Assembly: GCA_045596485.1 (NCBI GenBank)
Contig: JAZOCL010000090.1
Coordinates: 1-14,763, forward strand
Direction of reading: 5' to 3'
Length of the DNA: 14,763 nt
Origin: SIG440 sp045596485
Lineage (GTDB): Bacteria; Bacillota; Clostridia; Monoglobales; Monoglobaceae
Positions 6,237-12,918 of this stretch are shown here, piece by piece. Position numbers and translations under genes: made by a program. A model generated the notes under the pieces. That model saw nothing but the letters and a program-made list of their open reading frames with translations. It made no database searches and was not told where the DNA came from. Positions within the stretch are counted from its first letter, which is position 1. Each line of letters starts with the position of its first letter.

Positions 6237-8855
6237 TTACAGATTTTCAGCCTTTGCCTTCAGGGCATAAAGCTTTGTCAGCGCCTCATATGGCGACATA
6301 TTATCAAGGGCAAGCCCCTTGATTTCTGCAACAATCTCATTTTCTTCAAAGCCCATAAAGCTGAGCTGGTCGCCAAAATCCTCATCAGTTTTCTTTTTTG
6401 AGCCCTTCTTCACCGAAACGTTGGCGGTTCCTCCGCCGTCACGTATTTCAATCTCTTTGAGAATTTCCTTAGCACGCCTTGTAACCTCCTTTTTGACCCC
6501 TGCCAGAGCCGCAACCTCAACGCCGTAGCTGCCGTCAGCGCCGCCTCTAATAATCTTTCGCAAAAAGGTTATGTCGTCACCGTGCTTCTTCACCGCAATG
6601 CAGTAATTCTTCACACCATCAATTCTGTCCTCAAGCTCGGTAAGCTCGTGATAATGTGTGGCAAAAAGCGTTTTTGCACCGCATTTGTTTTTGTTCGCCA
6701 TATATTCAACCACCGACCAGGCAATGGCAAGCCCGTCAAAGGTGCTTGTTCCTCTGCCGATTTCGTCCAGAATAACCAGACTGTTTTTGGTGGCATTGTC
6801 AAGAATATATGCAACCTCGTTCATCTCAACCATAAAGGTGCTCTGTCCTGCCGAAAGGTCGTCAGATGCACCCACACGGGTGAAAATTTTGTCCACAACC
6901 CCGATTTCGGCAGAAGCCGCAGGAACAAATGAGCCCATCTGCGCCATAAGCACAATAAGAGCCGTCTGTCTCATATAGGTTGACTTACCTGCCATATTGG
7001 GTCCTGTGATAATTGCAATCTGCCGTCCTGAGCCGTCAAGCTCGGTATCATTTGGAATAAACATAGGTGTCAGATTTTCAATAACAGGATGCCTGCCGTC
7101 CTTAATCACAATTTTGTCCGAAATGCTCATATCAGGCATAACATAGCGGTTTTTCTCGGCAACATATGCAAATGAGCATAAAACGTCAATTGTGGCAATG
7201 GCGTGAGCGGTCATCTGAAATCTTCCCACCTGTTCTGCCACAAGGTCTCGAACCTTGCAGAACATCTCATATTCCATATTCACAATCTGGCTTTCAGCCT
7301 CAACAATCTTTTCTTCAACCTCTTTAATCTGAGGAGTTATGTATCTTTCACAGTTCGAAAGAGTCTGTTTCCTCACAAAATATTCAGGCACATCCTGTGC
7401 GCTCTGCTTGCTTACCTCAAGGTAGTAGCCAAACACTCTGTTATAGCCCACCTTGATATTTTTTATGCCGGTCTTTTCCTTCTCTTCCTCTGCAAAATTT
7501 CTTATCCAGCTCACACCGTTTTGCATCAGCTCACGGCGTGAATCAACCTCAGTGCTGAAGCCGTCACGGATAAGACCGCCCTCTCTCAGGGAAATGGGAG
7601 GCTCAGGATTGATTGCATCACGAATTACCGTTCTCACGTCTTTGAGCTCGTCCAGCTGGCTATAAATTCTTTTGATGACCCCTGCCGAGCACTGACCAAG
7701 AAGCCTTTTTATCTCAGGCAGAGTCTCAAGTGAATCTGCTATCGCCAACAAATCACGGCAGTTTGCGGTTTTGTATGTAGCCTTTGCAATAAGTCTCTCA
7801 ATATCCTGAATAGCCTTTAAGGCATCAATAATTTCTTCACGAAGAATGGGATTGTGAACCAACTCCCCAACCGCCCTGTGCCGATTCTGAATTTTTGCAC
7901 AGTTTGCAAGAGGCATTGTTATCCACTTTCTAAGGAGTCTGCCACCCATTGAGGTCTTTGTCTTGTTAAGAACTGCAAGAAGGCTTCCTTTTGCCTTTTT
8001 ATCACGCATAGTTTCAAGAAGCTCAAGGTTTCTGATGCTGTAAAGGTCAAGCTCCATATATTCCTGAGATTCAATAACCTGAACCTCACGAAGATTTGCA
8101 AGCTCGGTTTTCTGGGTCTCACCAAGAAACATCAGAAGTGCCCCAAGGCTGCATATTGCATAACCCTTTTCAAAAAGCTCAGGCTGAATCTGACCAAACT
8201 TTTCTGAAACCGATTTTTCTGCCTCGCCTCTTTCAAATGCCCATTTATAGTAATTTCTCACGGGACAGCCAAATCTCTCGGCAATCATTCCCACAAATAC
8301 GTCCTTTTCAAAGGCCTCATGATTCATAACAATCTCTGCAGGTGAAAATCTGCTGATTTCGTTCAAAAGCTGAATTTCAAGGTCAGCACCCTCAAATTCA
8401 TTAACCGAAATCTCGCCCGTGGTAATATCAACAAAAGAAATTCCTGTACCATTTCCTTCAACATAAACCGATGCAAGGTAGTTGTTTTTCGACTCATCAA
8501 GAGCCGCAGAATCCATAATCGTTCCGGGAGTAATAACACGGACAACCTCTCTCTTCACAATCCCCTTTGCCGCAGCAGGGTCCTCTGTCTGCTCACAGAT
8601 TGCAACTGTATATCCGTTTTCAACCAGCTTTGCTATGTAGCTGTCAACCGAATGGAAGGGAACACCGCACATAGGCGCACGCTCCTCCTGACCGCAGTCT
8701 CTGCCCGTGAGGGTAATTTCAAGAACCTTTGAAGCGGTTATGGCATCCTCAAAGAACATCTCATAAAAATCCCCCAGCCTATACATCAGTATGCAGTCTT
8801 TATATTCATTTTTAATTTCAAAATACTGACGCATCATCGGTGTGAATTCAGCCAT
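6237..8855 (-). CDS. mutS: MutS, DNA mismatch recognition ATPase
   Basis: 872 residues from the ATG at 8855, chosen because GGGGGGA lies about 8 bases upstream and the protein then begins with the standard MAEFTPMMRQYFEIK. Frame-open sequence upstream of this is noncoding or overlaps the preceding gene. The mismatch-reading motif is Phe30-Tyr-Glu32 in GDFYEMF, which marks a true MutS1 rather than MutS2. The lever and clamp domains follow. The ATPase has Walker A GPNMAGKST (618-626), the DDLSAGQSTFMVEM signature (665-678), Walker B with Asp697-Glu698 in LVILDEIGRGTSTFDG, and the ATHYHEL switch (732-738). QLSFM at 830-834 matches the beta-clamp-binding motif of Bacillus MutS. The C-terminal dimerisation tail is present. 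It lies between the YlbF-family gene and mutL in one operon. Confidence 0.97.
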   Translation of the reverse strand: MAEFTPMMRQYFEIKNEYKDCILMYRLGDFYEMFFEDAITASKVLEITLTGRDCGQEERAPMCGVPFHSVDSYIAKLVENGYTVAICEQTEDPAAAKGIVKREVVRVITPGTIMDSAALDESKNNYLASVYVEGNGTGISFVDITTGEISVNEFEGADLEIQLLNEISRFSPAEIVMNHEAFEKDVFVGMIAERFGCPVRNYYKWAFERGEAEKSVSEKFGQIQPELFEKGYAICSLGALLMFLGETQKTELANLREVQVIESQEYMELDLYSIRNLELLETMRDKKAKGSLLAVLNKTKTSMGGRLLRKWITMPLANCAKIQNRHRAVGELVHNPILREEIIDALKAIQDIERLIAKATYKTANCRDLLAIADSLETLPEIKRLLGQCSAGVIKRIYSQLDELKDVRTVIRDAINPEPPISLREGGLIRDGFSTEVDSRRELMQNGVSWIRNFAEEEKEKTGIKNIKVGYNRVFGYYLEVSKQSAQDVPEYFVRKQTLSNCERYITPQIKEVEEKIVEAESQIVNMEYEMFCKVRDLVAEQVGRFQMTAHAIATIDVLCSFAYVAEKNRYVMPDMSISDKIVIKDGRHPVIENLTPMFIPNDTELDGSGRQIAIITGPNMAGKSTYMRQTALIVLMAQMGSFVPAASAEIGVVDKIFTRVGASDDLSAGQSTFMVEMNEVAYILDNATKNSLVILDEIGRGTSTFDGLAIAWSVVEYMANKNKCGAKTLFATHYHELTELEDRIDGVKNYCIAVKKHGDDITFLRKIIRGGADGSYGVEVAALAGVKKEVTRRAKEILKEIEIRDGGGTANVSVKKGSKKKTDEDFGDQLSFMGFEENEIVAEIKGLALDNMSPYEALTKLYALKAKAENL

Positions 8856-8901
8856 TTTTATTTCCCCCCAAACTGAAAAACTTTTGTGCTTTGCAAGCGT
8901 C

Positions 8902-9300
8902 TTAATGACAACTGCTGCAGCCCGAACAGTTTCCGCTGCAGCTGCCTTCAGCCGCTTCCTGACCTGTAATAAAGTAGCTGAGAACAGCATTAACCTGCTG
9001 TACCATCATATCAAATTCCTTGCTGGCTTCGATATATTCCGCAATAAGCTTGTTGCCTGCAATTTTTTCAAATTCAGCCTGAACATAGCTCTTATATTCC
9101 TCAAGCTCTTCCTTTGTGGGGTCTGTGCCGCGGAGCTTTTCGGTCGCAGCCTTTCTGTTTTCGTTGTATGTGCGGAGAAGTGCTGTTGCCTCCTCGTCGT
9201 TGTTCATTGCAAGACCTGTCGCATCAACTCTTGTCGTTACGGAGCTGTTCGCAATAAGCGTTCCAAGCTCCTGCGCCTTTTCAATAATTGTATTTCTCAT
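8902..9300 (-). CDS. YlbF/YmcA (Ric) family protein with cysteine-rich tail
   Basis: 132 residues from the ATG at 9300, which has GGAGG 8 bases upstream and lies 16 bases after the miaB stop. The body is almost wholly helical and charged, with the family pattern of short helices (residues about 1-110). It ends with a glycine/serine-rich tail holding four cysteines, C121, C125, C128 and C131, spaced C-x3-C-x2-C-x2-C. In Bacillus subtilis the paralogues YlbF (RicF) and YmcA (RicA), with YaaT (RicT), form an Fe-S protein complex that binds RNase Y and affects mRNA maturation, sporulation and competence. The locus order miaB-ymcA-cotE-mutS-mutL in Bacillus makes this the positional match of ymcA. 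The tail, however, resembles that of YlbF more than that of YmcA as I remember them. Family assignment is good; the exact orthologue is unresolved, so no symbol is given. Confidence 0.82.
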   Translation of the reverse strand: MRNTIIEKAQELGTLIANSSVTTRVDATGLAMNNDEEATALLRTYNENRKAATEKLRGTDPTKEELEEYKSYVQAEFEKIAGNKLIAEYIEASKEFDMMVQQVNAVLSYFITGQEAAEGSCSGNCSGCSSCH

Positions 9301-9316
9301 TTTCTTTTCCTCCAAT

Positions 9317-10717
9317 TCATTCAACAAGCTGGCCAAGAAGCGACCAGGTTTTAACTTCTGTAATCCTTATATCCACAATTTTACCCACCAGATTTTCTGT
9401 TCCCCTAAAGTTCACAATCTTTCCGCCGTCGGTTCTGCCACTGAGGAATTCGGGATTGGTCTTGCTGAGCCCTTCAACCAACACCTTCTCGTGCTTTCCA
9501 AAGTATGCATCATTCTTCTTTTTGGAAATCACATTCTGGAATTCTACCATCCGCTCAAAGTTTCTGTGCTTTTCTTCGTCGGTGAGGCAGTCCTCCATCT
9601 CCGCCGCAGGAGTCCCCTTGCGTTTGGAATAAATGAAGGAGAAAATCATATCATATTCAACCTCTTTGAGGATTGACATTGTATCCTCAAAGTCCTCGTT
9701 TGTCTCTCCTGGAAAGCCCACAATAACATCGCTGGTGAGAACAATGTCAGGCATTTTTTTGCGAACCTTTTTCACAATTTCAAGATATTTTTCTCTGGTA
9801 TAGCTGCGGTTCATCTTCTTCAGAATTCGGTCGGAACCGCACTGAACAGGCAAATGCAGCTGCTTGCAAATCTTTTCTTCCCTTGCCATAACCTCAATAA
9901 GCTCGTCCGATATATCCTTGGGGTGCGAGGTCATAAAACGAATTCTCTCAATGCCCTCAATTTTGCAAACCTCTTCAAGAAGCTCCGCAAAGGACACAGG
10001 CACATCAAGGTCTTTTCCAAAGGAATTCACATTCTGCCCAAGAAGCATAACCTCACGGTAGCCCTGAGCCGCAACCTCTCTGACCTCATTGAGAATATTC
10101 TCAACTCTTCGGCTTCGCTCTCTGCCCCGAACATACGGAACAATACAGTAGGTGCAAAAGTTATTGCAGCCATACATAATAGGTATTTTCGCCAACGGCA
10201 GCGCTCCACGCTTTGAGGTGATTCCTTCAAAAATTCTGCCCTCGCTGTCCTCAATATCAACAACCCTGCCGCGCCTGAGAACATCATCAAGAATCTGCGG
10301 AAACCGATAAACCACGTGAGTTCCAAAAACCATATCAACGTGCTTGTATTTCTTTTTTATCTGCTCGGCGATATGCTCCTGCTGCAACATACAGCCGCAC
10401 ACGCCGATTATCATAGAAGGCTTTTTTCTTTTAATATGCTTGAGAGCCCCAAGATTTCCAAAAACCCTGAGCTCCGCATTTTCACGGACGGCACAGGTAT
10501 TATAAAGAACAAGGTCGGCGTCCTCTGCACACTCGCAAAAGCCGTAGCCCATATCCGAAAGCATACCACAGATACGCTCCGAATCGTTCTCGTTCTGAGC
10601 ACAGCCGTAGGTCTCAACAAAAGCAAGAGGACGTCTGTTTGCAGCTTGATTTTCCAGTCGGATTTTCTGAATAATATCCTGCTGTTTTTCCATTTCAAGG
10701 CTGTCAATTTCCTTCAA
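9317..10717 (-). CDS. miaB: MiaB, tRNA-2-methylthio-N6-dimethylallyladenosine synthase
   Basis: 466 residues. MiaB is a radical-SAM methylthiotransferase that converts i6A37 to ms2i6A37 in tRNA. The N-terminal domain binds a [4Fe-4S] cluster through Cys39 (ETYGCAQN), Cys75 (NTCAVRENA) and Cys109 (VCGCM). The radical SAM motif CxxxCxxC is Cys184, Cys188 and Cys191 (CNNFCTYC). Later come GQNVNSFG, SHPKDI, LPVQCGSDRILKKMNR, VGFPGE and a C-terminal TRAM domain covering roughly the last 65 residues. I take the UUG at 10717 as start because GGGGAG lies 9 bases before it. Another TTG at 10723 is only 3 bases from that site, and the ATG at 10693 has no suitable site. It is the first gene of the block and has a near-consensus promoter. 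Its substrate is made by MiaA, encoded four genes downstream. Confidence 0.96.
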   Translation of the reverse strand: MKEIDSLEMEKQQDIIQKIRLENQAANRRPLAFVETYGCAQNENDSERICGMLSDMGYGFCECAEDADLVLYNTCAVRENAELRVFGNLGALKHIKRKKPSMIIGVCGCMLQQEHIAEQIKKKYKHVDMVFGTHVVYRFPQILDDVLRRGRVVDIEDSEGRIFEGITSKRGALPLAKIPIMYGCNNFCTYCIVPYVRGRERSRRVENILNEVREVAAQGYREVMLLGQNVNSFGKDLDVPVSFAELLEEVCKIEGIERIRFMTSHPKDISDELIEVMAREEKICKQLHLPVQCGSDRILKKMNRSYTREKYLEIVKKVRKKMPDIVLTSDVIVGFPGETNEDFEDTMSILKEVEYDMIFSFIYSKRKGTPAAEMEDCLTDEEKHRNFERMVEFQNVISKKKNDAYFGKHEKVLVEGLSKTNPEFLSGRTDGGKIVNFRGTENLVGKIVDIRITEVKTWSLLGQLVE

Positions 10718-10756
10718 ATGCAAACACTCCCCTCAGTTTAAAGTATATATACTGTT

Positions 10757-10785
10757 ATTATACTATTTTAAGAGTGTTTTTGCAA
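10757..10785 (-). promoter_or_regulatory. Sigma-A promoter for the miaB-mutSL operon
   Basis: On the minus strand TTGCAA (10785-10780, 4 of 6) and a perfect TATAAT (10762-10757) are separated by 17 bases. The predicted transcription start is near 10750, about 33 bases before the miaB start. A 12-base palindrome AGTATATATACT (10753-10742) sits at the predicted start site; it may simply reflect AT-richness. This is the strongest vegetative promoter in the window by inspection and would drive miaB, the YlbF-family gene, mutS, mutL and miaA. Confidence 0.75.
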
Positions 10786-10820
10786 GGGCTTTCATCAGAA
10801 AATACCTCAAAAAGTTTTGT

Positions 10821-11174
10821 TTATTTTTGCCTCGGATTAAATATAATGGCAGCCAGAAACCCAAAAAAGATTGATGCGGCAATCCCTCCTGCGGCGGCAG
10901 CTGTTCCGCCCGTAAAAACTCCCAGAAAGCCGTGCTCCCGAATGCCCTTCATAACGCCGTTAGCAAGGGTGTTTCCAAAGCCCACAATAGGAACTGTAGC
11001 TCCTGCACCGCCAATTTTAATAATTTTGTCATAAATCCCGAAGGAACCCAGAATAACTCCTGCCACAACAAAGCTCACCAAAATTCTCGCAGGGGTCAAT
11101 TTGGTTTTGTCAATAAGAATCTGAGCAATGGCGCAAATCAAGCCGCCCACCCAAAAGGCATTAAAATATTCCAT
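10821..11174 (-). CDS. spoVAE: SpoVAE, dipicolinic acid channel membrane subunit
   Basis: 117 residues, complete, a small integral membrane protein. Hydrophobic segments are at about 8-22, 29-49, 75-88 and 90-112. The glycine-rich motif GGAGATVPIVGFGN (55-68) is shared with SpoVAC, placing it in the SpoVAC/SpoVAEB family. SpoVA proteins sit in the spore inner membrane and move Ca-dipicolinate into the forespore during sporulation and out again during germination. The ATG is 6 bases after the spoVAD stop, and its ribosome binding site AAAGGAG overlaps the last codons of spoVAD. It is the last gene of the spoVA operon. No hairpin terminator is visible before the miaB promoter. Confidence 0.94.
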   Translation of the reverse strand: MEYFNAFWVGGLICAIAQILIDKTKLTPARILVSFVVAGVILGSFGIYDKIIKIGGAGATVPIVGFGNTLANGVMKGIREHGFLGVFTGGTAAAAGGIAASIFFGFLAAIIFNPRQK

Positions 11175-11180
11175 AATTTT

Positions 11181-12197
11181 TTACTCCTTTTCTGCAGAAA
11201 TTGCAACCGCGTGAGCCACCGAAGGAATGGTTCCGCCCTGAAGGGTTGAGGTGGGACTGAGCAGAGCCCCCGTACCCATAAACAGTAGATTTTTAACCTC
11301 TCCCGTCCTTATCAAATCCATAATATAACCGCACAGGGTTGCTCCAAGACAGCCGCAGCCCGAGCCTCCTGCGTGCATATCCTGCTTTTCAATATCAAAT
11401 ATAATGCAGCCGCAATCCTCATAATTCCTCGAAATCTGAAACCCCTTTTCATACATAAGGTCAATAAGGGCAGCCTTACCCACAAGCCCCAAATCTCCCG
11501 AAAGAATCAGGTCATAAAACTCAGGGCTTCTGCCTGTATCATTGAAGTGAGCCGCCAGAGTGTCAGCCGCCGCAGGTGCCATTGCAGCGCCCATATTGTT
11601 TGCATCCTTAACGCCAAAGTCCACAATCTTTCCCGATGTAAAGTGGGTAACATAAGGTCCCTCTCCCGATTTCGAAAGCACCGCCGCCCCCGACCCCGTA
11701 ACGGTCCATTGCGCCGTTGGAGTTCTTTGTCCGCCGTATTCAAGAGGATTTCTGTATTGACGTTCTGCAGTGCAAAAATGGCTCGAAGTCACCGCAGCCG
11801 CATATTCTGCAAAGCCCCCGTCAATTGCCATTGCCGAAAGCCCGAAGGTCTCTGCCATGGTGGAGCAGTCGCCGTATACCCCCAGAAAGCGAATATCAAA
11901 ATCCATAAGTCCAAAGGTTGAGCTGATGCATTGATTGAGAAGGTCTCCTGCAAACAAATAGTTAATATCCTTCAGGTCAATCCCCGCCTTTTCAACAGCA
12001 CGGATAACCGCCGACTTCTGCATTTTGCTCTCGGTTTTCTCCCAGCTGTTCTCCCCCCATTCGGCATTCTCCATAATAACATCAAAATGCTCCGACAGAG
12101 GTCCCTGAGCCTCCTTTTGTCCAACAATGCTTGCCGTCGCCAGAACATTCACAGGCGTTCCCATTTTTACCGTTTGCTTTCCAAATCTCTTGCTCAT
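11181..12197 (-). CDS. spoVAD: SpoVAD, dipicolinic acid-binding sporulation protein
   Basis: 338 residues from the ATG at 12197. The in-frame ATG at 12206 directly abuts the AAAGG ribosome binding site, leaving no spacer, while 12197 has 9 bases; the resulting MSKRFGKQT start also matches family N-termini. SpoVAD is a soluble protein with a thiolase-like fold that binds dipicolinic acid and associates with the SpoVA membrane channel at the outer face of the spore inner membrane. Conserved stretches include LLFAGDLLNQ-like FAGDLLNQ (82-89), YGDCST with Cys111 at the thiolase active-site position, TSSHFCTAERQYRNP, EYGGQRTPTAQWTVTGSGA, AMAPAAADT, DLILSGDLG, GGSGCGC and TGALLSPTS. Length and motifs are normal for the family. 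It lies between spoVAC (39-base gap) and spoVAE (6-base gap). Confidence 0.96.
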   Translation of the reverse strand: MSKRFGKQTVKMGTPVNVLATASIVGQKEAQGPLSEHFDVIMENAEWGENSWEKTESKMQKSAVIRAVEKAGIDLKDINYLFAGDLLNQCISSTFGLMDFDIRFLGVYGDCSTMAETFGLSAMAIDGGFAEYAAAVTSSHFCTAERQYRNPLEYGGQRTPTAQWTVTGSGAAVLSKSGEGPYVTHFTSGKIVDFGVKDANNMGAAMAPAAADTLAAHFNDTGRSPEFYDLILSGDLGLVGKAALIDLMYEKGFQISRNYEDCGCIIFDIEKQDMHAGGSGCGCLGATLCGYIMDLIRTGEVKNLLFMGTGALLSPTSTLQGGTIPSVAHAVAISAEKE

Positions 12198-12236
12198 AAT
12201 ATCCATCCTTTATAATCTGTTTTCTATTATCTATCC

Positions 12237-12686
12237 TCACACACCCAAGCCAAAAAGATACCTCAAAAGCCCCACCACAATTGATGCTGTTATCCCATAG
12301 ACCAACACAGGACCCGCAATGGTGAACATTTTTGCCGCAACACCCAGAACATAACCCTCGCGCTTGAACTCAATCGCAGGCGAAACCACAGCATTTGCAA
12401 AGCCCGTAATAGGAACCAGCGTTCCTGCCCCTGCGTATTTCGCCAGCTTGTTATACAGATTTAACCCCGTAAAAAGCGCACCTAAAAAAATCATAGTAAT
12501 GGGAACAGCCGTCTTCACGCTTTCTTCGTTCAAGCCCAACACGCTCTCATAAATATTTCCGATTCCCTGTCCCACAACACAAATAAGTCCACCAATCACA
12601 AAGGCACACAAAACGTTCTTCCACAGCTTGCTGTCGGGTGACTTTTTTTCGATATAACTGAGATATTCCTCCTTCGAATAGTCCAT
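12237..12686 (-). CDS. spoVAC: SpoVAC, dipicolinic acid channel membrane subunit
   Basis: 149 residues, complete. SpoVAC is a membrane subunit of the SpoVA dipicolinic acid transporter; the Bacillus protein has been reported to behave as a mechanosensitive channel. After a charged, lysine-rich cytosolic start (residues 1-22) the hydrophobic segments are at about 24-42, 60-78, 84-104 and 113-145. The motif GAGTLVPITGFANAV (86-100) is the family signature and recurs in SpoVAE. The ATG is supported by GGAGG 7 bases upstream. It is the first gene of a minimal spoVACDE set; spoVAA, spoVAB and spoVAF are absent here, as is common in Clostridia. A sigma-G-type promoter lies just upstream, consistent with forespore expression. 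Confidence 0.95.
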   Translation of the reverse strand: MDYSKEEYLSYIEKKSPDSKLWKNVLCAFVIGGLICVVGQGIGNIYESVLGLNEESVKTAVPITMIFLGALFTGLNLYNKLAKYAGAGTLVPITGFANAVVSPAIEFKREGYVLGVAAKMFTIAGPVLVYGITASIVVGLLRYLFGLGV

Positions 12687-12713
12687 AAAAATTCCTCCGT
12701 TTTTCTTTTTTTA

Positions 12714-12742
12714 TATTATCTGTTAATCAAGAAAAAATATGC
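12714..12742 (-). promoter_or_regulatory. Putative forespore sigma-G promoter of spoVACDE
   Basis: On the minus strand GCATA (12742-12738) matches the -35 consensus GHATR. GATAATA (12720-12714) matches CATNHTA at all but the first base, with a 17-base spacer. The -10 ends 27 bases before the spoVAC ATG, which has a strong GGAGG site. spoVA operons are known sigma-G targets in Bacillus and Clostridium, so the match agrees with the gene content. No competing sigma-A promoter is evident in this gap. Confidence 0.68.
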
Positions 12743-12799
12743 ATAAGAAGCCTTCGCTTTCACCACCGTAGTGCCTCTCAAACCAACCTTTTCCTGTAG

Positions 12800-12821
12800 G
12801 GACAGGCGTCCTCGACTGTCC
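12800..12821. repeat. Small GC-rich hairpin, possible dispersed palindromic repeat
   Basis: GGACAG (12800-12805) pairs with CTGTCC (12816-12821) across a 10-base loop, within a GC-rich stretch (about 12790-12850) unlike the AT-rich intergenic DNA around it. The flanks TGTAGGGACAGGCG and CTGTCCGCAACGCCCC resemble dispersed palindromic elements seen between genes in many gut Clostridia; that likeness is from memory and needs a genome-wide search. It lies downstream of the malQ terminator and upstream of the spoVA promoter. No convincing gene covers it. Confidence 0.45.
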
Positions 12822-12864
12822 GCAACGCCCCACGCAAGGCCTAGCGCGGTTTTCATTATACATC

Positions 12865-12899
12865 AAAAAAACGAAAGGGGCTCTCACCCCTTCCGTTTT
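12865..12899 (-). terminator. Rho-independent terminator of malQ
   Basis: A 13-base stem, AAAACGGAAGGGG pairing with CCCCTTTCGTTTT on the minus strand with one G-U pair, closes a 6-base loop and runs into a continuous T-tract of about seven. It starts 19 bases after the malQ stop codon. The A/T arms also give a short T-run on the other strand, but no plus-strand gene is present. It separates malQ from the spoVA operon. Confidence 0.88.
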
Positions 12900-12918
12900 G
12901 CTAATTCCATAATTCTCT

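Noticed and set aside
8856..8990. N-terminal extension of MutS by 45 residues
   Set aside because: The extension overlaps the end of the YlbF-family gene, has no family similarity, and the ATG at 8855 has a strong ribosome binding site and the standard MutS N-terminus.
10742..10753. Perfect 12-base palindrome AGTATATATACT as an operator
   Set aside because: Its position at the predicted miaB transcription start is suggestive, but alternating AT tracts make such palindromes by chance. Without a second copy I do not call an operator.
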